64,000 bases of DNA from Varroa destructor. Taxonomy: Eukaryota > Arthropoda > Arachnida > Mesostigmata > Varroidae. Where the stretch lies: assembly GCF_002443255.2 (NCBI RefSeq), contig NW_019211454.1:11492248-11556247 (forward strand). The letters run 5' to 3'. Positions within the stretch are counted from its first letter, which is position 1. Each line of letters opens with the position of its first letter. The notes beneath the pieces are model-generated. The model had not been told where the DNA came from, ran no database searches, and saw only the letters and a list, made by a program, of their open reading frames with translations. Positions 11,715 through 23,399 of the stretch are shown one piece after another. The translations under genes and the position numbers were made by a program.

Positions 11715-11952
11715 ACGACGGTGACTGTGAAACAGGGTGTCTTACTACGACAACCTAGTCGATAAGCCCGCAAGCAGACCAGAGGCGCTCTATACAGATT
11801 TTCTAGTTCGCCTTCGTGTGTTGAATAACTAACGTTGAGAGTACTGAATAGAAATCAAATAGCTAAAAGTATAGCTTGTAACCTTGAAGCTGTGTTGTTT
11901 TTTGTTATTTCCTGAAGCAGGTATTCATTATATGTGGTTACATATCCCTGGT

Positions 11953-11967
11953 CCCCCCCCCCCCCCC
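11953..11967. repeat. Poly-C tract (15 C)
   Basis: An unbroken run of C is unusual in this AT-rich sequence. The - strand could form a G-rich structure. Confidence 0.95.
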
Positions 11968-14900
11968 ATATAAAATAATAGTGTTTCTGTTGATTTTCCT
12001 TCGCTTGTGAAAGTATTAAGCTACCGTCAAACCAAAAAGCCACAATAAGACTAGTATAAATTGGTTTTGCATTGAGCACATTTTACACCATGTACATTCG
12101 TATATCAGGATCTGTCGCCTTGGAAAAATTGTCCGCTTAATAGATGAAGCTATTATGAAAGCACTCTTATTTACACAAAAGGGGATATGTGGTACATATA
12201 TCAAGTATTGCATACCAAATATTATATAGAATTAATTAGAAATTTCAGATATTAATATTAGCAAACTTTGTCAAAAATCATACGGGGGAAAAATTTCGTG
12301 CAATTTGTATTAACGGATTTTTCTCAGGGTCAAATTTCGGAAAACGCATCTATCGGAGCAGTCAACTTTGTTTTTGCACTTTGTCGAACTTTTATTGAAC
12401 AAGAAAAAGAGCTAAATAACTATTTTTTTTTTCCGCAACAGGTTCAGGTGTCTCAAAGCCAGATTCTTAAATAAAGATCGAAAGCAAGTGACGTTTTATA
12501 AAATTCAGTTGTTATATGGGCCACAGCATTTTGAGTGTATATAAAACCGCTGTCGATGCTAATTTTATAAATTAAAGAGAATAAAGTAGCCTAAGAGCTT
12601 AAGTTATATATGTCGAGCTGAACTAAGGCATTTTAGTTTCTCTAAAAGATATTTTGGTACAATACATTTCTTGAGTAGGACAATATTGTCCACATATGCA
12701 GGACATTGCGGGTGGATCAGACTTTAACATGGATAATAATTCGTACGAGAATCATGCATAATTATATATGCATAGTTAGGTTTCAGTCCAGTCAGATTAG
12801 CTCTGGAGAGCGGTGTGTTTTTCTTTCGTCACCAATAAAAATTTTTTTTATTATCGTTTATGTTTTTCCTTACAAAGAATGACCGTCGCCTGAACCGAGG
12901 GGAAAAATCACACGGAAATTATAGTATTTTTAGTAAAGCAATTCCTAAATCTGACTCGTTGCGAAGCCCTCGAAACAATTTACCTCAAAACAATATTTGG
13001 CTGTCAAGAAAGAAAACAATACAGCATAAAAATATGCACCCATCAATCTGCTTGTGGGATTGAACCCGGCCTTTCCAGGCGATTGCACACCACACAATGG
13101 CATTTGTAGCAGTGTGTCCTAAATGTCCTACACAGATTGACCTTTTATTGGTTTGGATGTAGATGTAAAACGTCTCATGATTGGTATGCCTTTACTTTTA
13201 AGGCTAGAACATAACAGCAGTATATGGAGATACGACAGCTTTTACAGCATCCATAGCAACAAGGTTTGCCATAACTGATAACAAAATGCTGTTTACTGGA
13301 AACGTCTCTAACGCATGTCTCTTTCGAAGGCGGTCTCACCTTGCCATTGGTTGATCTATAAGAAGCCCTGGCAGAAGGACATCATTTGACGTTACTGCGA
13401 AGAACGTGCTCTCCTTGACGAAGACGATTGGAAATATGCACTAAGCAGGCAAAAAGAAGTCAGTATCTAGTAATGTAATAATCAGACTTTGCTTTACGCC
13501 TGTTGCAAGTAAGCGAAGCAACCAAGGCAGACTCGTTGTTGATTGGCCCGCCTTGAAAGCAGTTTAGGTGTTACGATACCGCGTCTGGCATCGAATACAT
13601 AAGTACATATCAGATTGTTTGTATATACAATAGTTCAGCCTGAGTTACTCCAAGGACGGCTGATGACGCGCACACGTACGTAAGCATAGGAGGGCATACT
13701 TTGCGGCTAACTCCTCTCTGGACATGCTATAGACGTACCTCGAGCATTTTCGCATTGTCATCACAACTGCAAACAGACCAAATATCGTCAGTATATTGTC
13801 TCTTTTATACTACAAAATAAACGATCACATTTACAAACGCATCATACAAACGCATTCTTCGAGAGAAAATAATTCAGTAGGGGGGCAAAGGTGAATTTTC
13901 TCTCTCGTTTAATCAAAAATCTACTGTAATCTATTCCCTTTGATTATAAACGTTTGATCTGAACACCTACAGTCACCACATAAATACAGGGTAGGAAACA
14001 AAAGCGACCTTAGCGAACAAAGCAGTATCGAAGCAGGCTTACTTTCGTTAACTTAACTTTCAGCCGATCTTTTTTCGACCTTCCCCGATTGTCCAAGCCG
14101 CCACAACTGATATCAAAATCTACGCAGATACGTCACTTGATGATCTACGTTTTTCAAAACATAGTACCGTATCTTTGTCGATTCTACGACAAAATAGGTT
14201 ATGGCCTATTTGAAACGAACTGGAAGAATCAATTCTTGAACTAAACTTGATGAACACGAGCCGTAGCAACACCCTTCGACGGCCGGCTACAACATAGACC
14301 CATTTCGTGCCGGGGTCCTTTGTTTTCGATTGCTTCGGCAGATGGTCTCTCACAGAAAGCATACGCAGTGACTCCAATTTGGAATGAACCCTCTACATCT
14401 ATCAGCGTATATGTGCTGTATAATATTTTTTCCCTCATAGGCGAGGAGTGTAGACATTATAATCCTCACAGGAGAGCTCTCAGCTGGACTCGAGGAACCT
14501 CATTCCTGTCCGTTTGAAATTTAATTTCGTTTCCGATAGTGTATTGTGTTCTGCAAACAGCGTAAAGAATAGCCTAATAGAATTTAAATTGGGCCCGTAA
14601 GCCGACCAACCGAGAACAATATGGGCTAATATCAGGGATTCGGAAGATTCCCCTATAGAACTTACCAGTTTTACTAACGGAGAGTATGAAGACCAGATAG
14701 GGAGATGAGCTAAGGGTTAATATCTGTATGGCAGCAGTCGAAACCTTTCGTCGCCTTCGACACGGGACAGCTCGTTTAGGAAAATTTGAACTAGCCAGGG
14801 TAGCCGCGCCAGCAGCGTCAAAACGAGACTGAGCTGAATAGATCCCAAATAGAATACATAATTATCCGTGAAGGCTCTCTTCTACCAGAAAGTCATGATT

Positions 14901-15515
14901 TCGGTATATGCGCCCCCTGAGCTCCATCTGTTTGGGCGGCCCACGGTTATCTCTCACTAAAGCGAGCTCGTATTCAATGTCGAATAGACAAATAGCCGTG
15001 AAATTAATAAAAACCGTGGAACAGCTTAAATATAATCATAATAGCTTACTGTGTAGAAAAAAATCCTCACTGACGTCGTCAAGCTTACACGCCGAAATAT
15101 TCGTAATTTATGTATAGAACTGGTTGCTGTTAATGATCCTTTTAACGCCGTAATTTCACCGTCATTCCTACACACAGACGAAGGTGTAGTTTGTTCGGTA
15201 CTTTTGCGTTGAATTAGCGCGTCGTTCCATCGATCGTTGGACGCGGCATAGTTGAAATATGAACAGGTTACAAAGTGGACCAAAAAACAGCGATATATTG
15301 GTACTATCAAGCTCGTTTCCGATACTGAGGTCAGTTACTAAAGACTTCTCGCTTTTTGAATATGCGATGTGGAAGCCAGCGCGCTAAGACGTTGGCGCTG
15401 TGTCGTAAGCACGGGCTTCTTCAGCCCTTTATTTTAGGTTTCTATTTTTGAAGTCGATCGTTCCCATTGCAAAGACGACAATTCACATATGGCAAATTAG
15501 CTTATGAAAAACCTA

Positions 15516-15563
15516 CGATTAGAGCAGGGTACGAAAGGTCGATTAGAGCAGGTCGAAAAGGCC
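15516..15563. repeat. Imperfect 24-bp tandem duplication
   Basis: CGATTAGAGCAGG begins both units (15516 and 15540). The remainder of each unit is similar but diverged (GTACGAAAGGT versus TCGAAAAGGCC). Confidence 0.85.
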
Positions 15564-15716
15564 AGACCCTTACACACACGCAATTTAATTCTGTTATTTT
15601 TATTAAGCCAAATTGACGTTTACGAGTTCACAGTTGATTTGGACCAACAGCATTTTGATGATATGATATAAGCTGCTGCTATAAGCCGACAGGTTCTAGT
15701 GCAGAGTTACATCACA

Positions 15717-15728
15717 GACCACGTGGTC
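15717..15728. promoter_or_regulatory. Perfect palindromic E-box (GACCACGTGGTC)
   Basis: The 12-base palindrome contains CACGTG, the class-B E-box bound by bHLH-leucine-zipper factors such as Myc/Max and USF. No adjacent gene start was identified, so function is inference from the motif. Confidence 0.35.
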
Positions 15729-18037
15729 ATCTTACTACGATGAGTGAACAGACGTGCTAAACGGGTAAACATGGCTTGACTTGAGGCACTCTATTATGAA
15801 CATGAACGTTTTTAACAGATAGAACTTTCGGGATGCATAAAACTCTCGCAATTACATGTAGTTGTAAAAACGTTCGTACATGTAAAAATTTGTCTAGATA
15901 TACCATTTTTAAGTGTTCTTAAATTCTCTCTGTGTATTTTGCCATTCGCGTCATTGTATCATGTTCTATTTTGTCGACAAATACCCGCATGCAGTAAATG
16001 TCTACTCAATCTAAGCATATGCATGTGCAGGTAGATATGACCTCACGACTAGGTCGGTATATGGCGAATTACTGCTTCGAGGCTCTCTGTAACTTGGAAA
16101 GCCTCGAACCTGGACGGTCCCTGTTCTACAGTTATTTAGCCTAACAGAGCCTTTCGTCCGAAACTGTGTTCTCATTGTATCAAATAGACGGTTGCCTCTA
16201 GAACGGAATAAATGTGTTTATTTCGAAACTTGAACCCTACGTCCCTAACATAAGGCACCTGTAGTTGAATCATTCAACGACAAGCTTATCTAATAATAAA
16301 TACTATGCTTAGAGATGTGGGTACTTAGCAAATAGCACTTGTTCCGCTTGTTCCAGCAGTTTCACCGCTGCTGGGTACGGTGACCGAATCATGTCTTACG
16401 CGAAGTCGAGTATTTGCAAAGGCACGTTTAGGCCATTTTGCTGCACGCAGACGCTATAGTCATCTTGCAATGGAGCGTTTCGGTGTCCAGTGTCGTCTTC
16501 CGAAGTCAGCGTCGGACCACGGACCCGGTAGTCCATTACCGTTTCGTCCTGCTGTTCCATAGGCTTGTTTGTTTGTTCGTCTGCTTGTCCTCGGTCGTCT
16601 TTTTTTGCTGTTTATGTGATTGGAATCGAGAGGAAAGATTGCATTTCCATATCTCTACATCCACACATGCGATGTGTATAATAGAGACGAATGCGTCGTA
16701 ATGCTACACGTCTGCAAAGAACAAAGAAAACGATTCTTGGAAGAACAGACGCCATCATTTAGCAGCATCCCAATGGAGTACGATACAGATACCATAAAGT
16801 CGGCTACATGGCGGACTAGCGACAGAAAGTTGACAGGCTGGGGGTGCAATCGTACATGACAAGATGAGTACGCCATTGCAGAGACAGGACTATACGTTTT
16901 ATGTGAAGCACGTACAGCAGTGACATCGAGCTTGTCAAGCTGGTGTCTGATATCAGAACAAAATTTCTCTTCTCTCTTTCGGCCTTTTTGATGGTATCTA
17001 TGTGGCCGCTATTAACCAAAACAGCAGATCGAATGCTCACTATTCATCGTTTTAAAACTATCTGGAAATAAAGGTTAGTAACTTGATCAAGCAACTTCTC
17101 GACCTAAAGATTAATTTGTAAATCATCGTAAGATGAGTATTTATAAGGAAGATGCGTTTATGACTACTTGAGAGAAAACTACCTTAAATAAACGAGCCAT
17201 ACACAATAGTATTCCAACTTGCTCTAAAGAATCAGTGCGCCTGATAACATCATACTAAAAAATTAGACAGGGAACTGCCACAAATTACGTTTTTTTGCTT
17301 TAGAACGATTCCGCCGTGAGCCACCTGACGCTTAAGATGAACCCGTGCAAGATTACACTTTAACTAATGTAAGCCAACGAATAAGCATAGCTCCCAGTTT
17401 AAATGCAGCTTCATTATATTAAAAGGAGAACTTGAATAGTAGGGCTGCGGAATGTGTGACGCAACCTATCAAGGTCTCATTGAGATTAGCTCTTTGGATC
17501 TACAACCCTCTTTATGTGAGTTTTATTAAAATGTTTAAAACATTCCAATTACGAGGCAAGAACGTGCGCAAATCAGTGCAAATACATGAGGAAACAAACA
17601 CGATCCTTTACAATGAAACTCCGCTGTTCTCCTAAGGACAGAAACTGCATCGCCCCCACTGAACAGTTGTTGAAAGTACCCTCAAATACTTCGCATCGTA
17701 GCGATTGGGCCAGACAACCAAAAGCCATAAGATGAGTCATCGATGCAATTTATTACTAATATATACTATTTTTAACATATGGTTGCTTAAATGAAAGCGC
17801 CGTGGCAAGTATCTTTTAATTCGTTGCTATTTAGGTGTAGTCAACGAAGTGGTTTTGAAATCAGTTGTTTTTAACATAAAGTTGTACCTTCGTTTGGCCT
17901 TAGGATTGGGCCAATTATCAGTACGAAGGCATTTGAGGTTTGAGGTCGGCGAAGTCAGGTCTGCGGACAACTTAGGCATTGGAACGGAGTGTGTGGTTGA
18001 TGGTGCACGCGGTATACTTCGAGTCGCCGACGTTAAA

Positions 18038-19687
18038 ATGTCAGGGCAACATGGCGGAGGCGGTGATTCGGTCGCTGAAACCCCAGTAGCCCCAGAAAGT
18101 GGAGTATACCCTCCGGAGGAGCCATCAAGTAAGGATGAAGGCGTGAAGGATGTTAGGCAGAAAGAGGATCAAGCGATTTCAACGGCCATAGAGAACAGAC
18201 GGGTTCAGCGCATCTCATCTGACTTGCGCGGAGTAGTCAGATGGTGAGTTGGCTGGGTGTTCCGTGTTTTTGACTCCGTTTGAAATTATCTTGACTAGGC
18301 TAACTGTTGTGTTCGGCCATTAATTGTGAAATTGGCTCTTACTGGCGAGTGATTCTTTATTAATTGTCATTTAATAACTGAGTTATTTTAGGAAAAAGCG
18401 TAGAATTTCTATTCACTTGCATTTGAAATAAGTAGTCGCAGAGAGCCGAAAGCCAACCCATGAACGTGGCAATTTCATGATTGTTGACGCCATAATGCAC
18501 TGTCACTTTGTTTAGTCATAGGATTTGCTCGTTGAAATTCGGCACTAGCTTGAGCTCCGAAAAGGTATTTAGATAACCCTAGAGAGTCAGCTAGAAAGCC
18601 ACTGTAACATGAAAATTGACTACGTAAATTAACGCAGAATGATTAGAAATGCTCTAAGTAAATTGTTTTTAAGTCAGTGATGAAAACATTCATTCTGAAT
18701 TGTGTACTGTTGCCACGTATATGCACGTACGTACGAGGTTGGCTTTCTCGAAAAGCTAGTTTTTCAGTACCTTACAGACATACAATACTCATTTATGATT
18801 ACAGATAACATAAATCTTAGCTAATTTGAGTAGGTACAATTCTCGACTTTGCTACGGATTCATCGAACGGGAGGATACTAAATGTGAATTGTTCGTCCAT
18901 CGCAACTCTGTTGTGATGGCACCGGGTGAACCGGTGTTTCTTCGAGCTGAGTCCGAAGTCCTTTTCGACTTGTGGACACTTTCCGATGGCCGTCTTGAAG
19001 CTCAGGCCGTGCGTGCCATTAATGGAGAGCCTATTTCTCTGCGAGGCACCCGAACAACAGGGCCACCCCGTAGCTTTCATTATGCTGTTCATGCCGCCAG
19101 AATTTATGACATTTTGTGTCAGCCCAATGTTTACGGTCAGTGTCGTTTCGACTGAGTTAAGAAAACACAAGAGCATTTGATCTTACGTTGTTTTTTTAGA
19201 CGCCTATTATCTACCAGCCTATTATAACATCATATGCAAAGAAAAGAAAGCAACCATAAATTAGCATTAACTATATTCGTCTCAGCTAATCAACGAGGGA
19301 TATTGCTAGAGATTCTATCTATAAGCCTATCGATTTCCCGTCTCTTCACGTTGGTTGATTAACGCTTTCGCTTCCTTTTTGCGCAGTCTTTTTTTTGTAA
19401 TTTGCAATCTTGCAAGCCATTGCTTAAAAAGTGCCTAAAAAAACCTGCCTAAAAATTTCGTATCTGTCAATTCTACGGAAATGCTTTCTCAAACCTATTC
19501 TGCAGGATGCTGTGTGCCATCGTACTGTCCGTGTTGTGCTAGGCCGATTTGGCACGGAGCTGGAGGTGCCGCAGGCGCTAACGGAGGCCGTTCGAGACGC
19601 GGCCTCGCAGACGCGTCTGGGTCCAACGGCGGCCAGAATAGAAGATCTGTGCAGTACGTGGGCCAGCCACTGGACAAGTGGGCATAA
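18038..19687 (+). CDS. Y-box / cold-shock-domain protein, three exons (229 aa model)
   Basis: Y-box proteins bind RNA and single-stranded DNA through a cold-shock domain and package or regulate mRNA in cytoplasm and nucleus. The model joins 18038-18243, 18834-19135 and 19506-19687. Intron 1 is GTGAGT...GTAG and splits the Trp codon of GVVRW|YNSR; intron 2 is GTCAGT...TGCAG. Both junctions keep phase and the total is 230 codons. The domain spans about residues 65-140: VVRWYNSRLCYGFIER holds the RNP1-like block (canonical KWFNxxNGYGFI), ELFVH the RNP2-like block, and EVLFDLW matches the VEFDV strand. The binding aromatics Trp69, Tyr76, Phe78, Phe89 and His91 are kept, but the usual Asn-Gly before YGF is Leu-Cys. 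Residues 1-60 are Gly/Glu/Pro-rich, as in the family. ATG 18038 (A at -3) is the first in-frame Met of a frame open from 17849. Exon 3 gives a Cys-rich junction and a Gly/Arg/Asn tail (GGRSRRGL, NGGQNRRS); this part is less certain. Confidence 0.78.
18244..18833 (+). other. Intron 1 of the Y-box gene
   Basis: The donor is GTGAGT and the acceptor ends TGAGTAG. The intron lies inside the cold-shock domain, within the TGG Trp codon (TG|G). It contains no recognised element. The junction is supported because it restores the conserved RWYNS reading on both sides. Confidence 0.75.
19136..19505 (+). other. Intron 2 of the Y-box gene (proposed)
   Basis: The donor is GTCAGT after TAC-G and the acceptor is TATTCTGCAG. 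Phase is preserved. If the donor is not used, exon 2 runs on for six more codons to a stop at 19153-19155. A second acceptor (GTGCTAG, exon from 19547) has the same phase and would instead give a tail reading GRFGTELEVPQALTEAV and ending at 19778. The sequence alone does not decide between these. Confidence 0.5.
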
Positions 19688-19893
19688 ACTGACGGGTAGA
19701 GGGCAGAGAAGAAGCAAAAAGTCCTTTCATACTCTACCCCCTACTTTGACTAAATACACGCGTGTTCAGCACCCATAAGTGTCTTCTGGTTTATTCATTT
19801 CGTTACACACAGGCATACAAACAGCAAGCATGTGTGGATTGTTAGGAAGCACTTTGTAGCTTGCGCAGTCGGTATCTATTAGATATTAACTCA

Positions 19894-19936
19894 ATTAAAA
19901 TTTTAACCTCTAGTATTACCACTCTTATTTATTAAA
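19894..19936 (+). terminator. Possible poly(A) signals for the Y-box gene
   Basis: ATTAAA occurs at 19894-19899 and again at 19931-19936, about 210-250 bases after the proposed stop. No AATAAA was noticed closer. These are common hexamers in AT-rich DNA, so support is weak. Confidence 0.25.
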
Positions 19937-20506
19937 TCTGACGCTTTCCAGTGACCGAGGACGGGGCGCAGCGTTTTGTAATTTGCAATATCATGATACA
20001 AGATACGTATCGTATTTTTAATAATTATACCGTAATTACCATACGCATAAAAAAAGTACATTGTCCAACGGTAGGTTGTGTACCTATTGCCTTCCAGGCC
20101 AAAGTTGGAAGCGGAGACGTTCTGATTTGATAGCTACATTGCTGGCTTTACGTCGTCCCGGCGGACACCTTCTGGACACCCTGTTTCTCACAGGTTTCGA
20201 CAGTAGCGCATTACATTGAATATGGACGAATTGTAATTGATGGGTATTTTTTCCACTATACTACTGAAATACTAATAGTATGATGAAGCCTTACTTGACA
20301 TGATTGGGTGTAACTATTCTTTGAAAGGTTAAAAAAAGATCTACAAAAGTTTAGACTAAAGACTAGTTTAGTAAGGAGCTCGTAAACGATGGATAAGAGC
20401 ACTCAACCGCTCAGTTAATGAAGAAGTTACGAAGAATTCGTCTGCAATAATGGAACGAATTGAAAGTTGTGTATCTTGGGACGGTCTTAGAGGGTTAGTG
20501 AGTCGA

Positions 20507-20520
20507 GGGGGGGGGGGGGG
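20507..20520. repeat. Poly-G tract (14 G)
   Basis: This is an uninterrupted G run in AT-rich surroundings, about 820 bases after the proposed end of the Y-box coding region. It could form a G-quadruplex-like structure. Confidence 0.95.
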
Positions 20521-20932
20521 ATGTATCTACATCATCTCTGCCTAGTATATTTGACTACCTGACGTTCTGGAAATTAAATGATATATGTTTTTCTTCTAGT
20601 TCTAGAGTTGACGCAACAATTTTGATGGTGCCTGCCATAGGATTGTTCCATATTGTCACTGCACTTCACATACTATCCTTCCGTCGAAAGCCATGACTAA
20701 GTTTTTCGCTAAGCTCGTGGAGCCTTTCAAGGTAGTAGAGAAAACTTCATTTGACGCAGCCGATAAGAGAATGACTTTATAGGAACGTAATCCTGCAAAT
20801 GATCTATTGGACAGCCCAATTTCTTACACGTGTTGGGTTGTCGTTGTTTTTTCAATTATTTTTCACTTTTTTTTTTTCAATTATTATTTGCACTACTGTC
20901 AGATAGTAAATGGTTGAACGTTGCATTTCAAA

Positions 20933-20962
20933 AAGCGATAGACTTAATATAATCTATCGCTT
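20933..20962. repeat. Hairpin, 10-bp perfect stem
   Basis: AAGCGATAGA (20933-20942) and TCTATCGCTT (20953-20962) are perfect inverted repeats with a 10-base AT-rich loop. The hairpin lies just before the GTTACC cluster. Confidence 0.85.
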
Positions 20963-21017
20963 AAGTTGACATCGAAAAAAAGTTGTGATCTGCTAAATCG
21001 GCATGTTTAATGAACCG

Positions 21018-21389
21018 GTTACCAAAGACGGTGATATCAAACGTAGGATTAAAAAGTCAGCTATGAACATTAGGTAGATTGAGTACAGCTCTTCTAGCTA
21101 TCTTAGTGACGCACACTTCTAGTTTTGTGCTCTAATATCGGCATACGTTACCGAGGTAATAATACCTCGGTAACATATGCCCTTGTTCACTGAGGCAATA
21201 CGGCTACGTAGGCAGGTGAAGAACAATCAAAGCTTCAAAGGTATATTGTTACCTTCAGACTCGAACAAACACCGTTTACCAAAGTGAATGTTACCACTAT
21301 GCCATTCCTGTGATACCGTCTACTGTACTTGATTTTTGTAGTTGATTACAAAGGAAATCAGCTTAGCGGCTGGTTACCTCAAAGGTAAC
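21018..21389. promoter_or_regulatory. Cluster of seven GTTACC/GGTAAC motifs
   Basis: Exact GTTACC occurs at 21018, 21147, 21248, 21290 and 21373. Its complement GGTAAC occurs at 21169 and 21384. A near match (TTTACC) is at 21275. By base composition about 0.15 exact hits would be expected in this span. Two sites form the ends of a palindrome at 21141-21180 (GCATACGTTACCGAGGT against ACCTCGGTAACATATGC, 16 of 17 paired), and two more face each other at 21373-21389 (GTTACCTCAAAGGTAAC). The pattern suggests an array of binding sites for one DNA-binding protein, or subterminal repeats of a transposon. I do not recognise the factor, and no open frame of note overlaps. Confidence 0.5.
21141..21180. 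repeat. Imperfect palindrome, 17-bp arms
   Basis: GCATACGTTACCGAGGT and ACCTCGGTAACATATGC are inverted repeats with one mismatch around a 6-base centre. Each arm carries one GTTACC motif, so the palindrome is a dyad of the clustered element. Confidence 0.85.
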
Positions 21390-21399
21390 ATAAGGGATT

Positions 21400-23087
21400 T
21401 TTAATACCGTATTTTAGAAACGTGCACGCTTAACTACACAGCTTAAATTTCCGCTAACGATTCTGTACGTCAATAGAATTAACATCTCTGGCTTCCCCAT
21501 TCTTTTTTTTTTTTTTTTTTATAAAACACACCTATCCAAAAGCCATTTTTCAAACGTTTTCATCATCTATAAAAACTATGGTCCATTATAATCCCTGTAA
21601 ATGAATGAAAAATATATGTTAAGCATTTGCCTTGTAAGCTAAGTTTAGCACAGTATTTAAAAGACGATGTGGACCTTTTCTAGGCAGCTGACAATATATA
21701 TAGATAATATATATATATATAATATATATGATAAGAAGAAGAAGCGAAGTATCATTTATGATGTTCTAGAACAGCCTACTTTGTAATTGGTCAAGATTCA
21801 TTTGATTCAGTAAACATATAACAAAATTAGGAAAAAATCATTGTTATTTTGTTATAAGTAACATGTTCACATTTTCCCTTACGAATTAATCGTTTTATCT
21901 AAATTATATAGATTTGCTGCCATGAGACCGACAAGCGCCAGTGGACCATGATTTTGAGCGGTGCAGTCAGATAGGACAGGTCAGAGAAAGGCAAACGAGC
22001 ATTTGTCCCGAATTCCTAAGGTCGCTGAATCAAACCAAGAAATGCTAAATAGAGATTTTTTCGCTTTTGCTGACAGCGTAGTTCTTTTTCTCACATCGAA
22101 TTATAAAAGGGGATCACGGCTACATAGGGCCACTGTACTCGGCAATAGTCTGCACTTGTCTGAGATGTATTGATGATTGTTTTGCTTTGCTTTGCTGTTT
22201 TGTACCTATTGCTTAATTTAATGTGACATTGTCTTTGGGCCAATAGAAATGGTAATTTTCAAGGGTATTCATAAAAACAATACGCATTAAAACAAATAGA
22301 ATTTATGTTTGGTTAATATATGTTACACGTCTTACCATTTCAGACAACGTCCTTGCATAAGTTACGCACGCACATAAAGTACTATTCGAATTTGGCTAAT
22401 TTTTTGGTAGTTCGTTTTGACGGCCCGGACGTGTAAAGAGGCAAAAATAATCTTCCAACAACAATACTCTGTACCGATTGTTTATATTATAAAATATATA
22501 CTACAATTTTTATATACTACACAAACCGATTTAATTTCGAGAAAAACGTCCGCTTTATATAACTACAATGGTTCTCTTAATAATCGTTAGTGATCTTCTA
22601 GCGACTTGAACGGAGGAGCTGGGTTTCCAGTAAATACGGAAGAGTTTCTTCGTGTTAAAACAACTGGTCTCCACAAATCCATCCCCATAACGTTCGTATA
22701 TGACAGAGTTGCAAATGTACTAGCTTTATATGCAGTGTATTTTCATGATAGATTACGAGGAAATATCGCCTAAAATATAATACCGCCTGCCCATTGATTT
22801 ATTTTCTACAGCATGGCTTGTGTGAACATATTTCAGACGGTGTGCGTTCTTCTGATACGAGTTATTAATTCCGCTTGACTTCATTCTAGTTATATTGTTT
22901 GATAAATTATACGTTTTCTTCGCTTATATTTTATTGCTCCGCATGGAGAGAAACGATCCGCCAGCAATCATACCCCACCACGCTTTGTGCCTAGCCCATA
23001 TTGACGAATGCTTACTGGCTCACCCGAGTGTTTATTCAGTGAAAACGAATGGAGTGCACAAGGTCGAAAGAGGTCGCTCTTTCTTGG

Positions 23088-23090
<3 letters not shown>
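21400..23090. other. Non-coding stretch, AT-rich
   Basis: This contains a poly-T run (21503-21520), an ATATAT-rich patch (about 21695-21730) and a TTTGC triplication (22181-22195). An open piece at about 21961-22173 (+) is polar and protein-like but has no ATG start or recognised domain. Nothing else can be supported. Confidence 0.45.

Positions 23091-23091
<1 letters not shown>

Positions 23092-23139
<48 letters not shown>
23092..23139. repeat. (TA)24 microsatellite
   Basis: An uninterrupted TA dinucleotide repeat of 48 bases. Open frames across it (Ile-Tyr repeats) are artefacts of the repeat. Confidence 0.98.
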
Positions 23140-23141
<2 letters not shown>

Positions 23142-23399
23142 AACGCGTACGCCAATTCTCGTTGCACCATTATCTGCTCTTAACGAGGCTAAACCGTTGC
23201 TGTGGCGATGACTAACGGGTTTTACATTAGAAATTCTACATACGTATTACTTTCGGCGTACGTAAACTTTCCACTCGCGCGGTTAAATTCGAAGACCCGG
23301 TTTAAGGTTCCAGAAAGATCGAAAAATATATTAATAGAATAGCTTAGAATATCAAAGGGAACAAAAGCAGGCTGATGATAATCAGTGACAAATAGTCGC

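Larger units (their letters stand above)
11715..17840. other. Intergenic stretch with low-complexity tracts and weak frames
   Basis: This holds a poly-C tract (11953-11967), a 24-bp tandem duplication (15516-15563), a perfect 12-bp palindrome with an E-box (15717-15728), and several open frames of 60-90 codons. The more protein-like of these is 16620-16859 (+), whose reading includes VCKEQRKRFLEEQ but has no ATG start and no recognised domain. None is strong enough to call as a gene. Confidence 0.45.

Noticed and set aside
13045..13075. tRNA box-B-like sequence on the - strand (GGTTCAATCCC)
   Set aside because: The T-arm pairs only at two of five positions and no D-arm, anticodon arm or box A lies at the right distance.
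18834..19687. Lin-28 identity for the cold-shock gene
   Set aside because: Lin-28 carries two CCHC zinc knuckles after the cold-shock domain; the Cys-rich stretch in exon 3 lacks the CX2CX4HX4C spacing.
19424..19717. 97-codon frame on the - strand
   Set aside because: It is the shadow of the GC-rich last exon of the Y-box gene.
22895..23211. Open frames ending in Ile-Tyr repeats
   Set aside because: They exist only because a TA microsatellite contains no stop in some frames.
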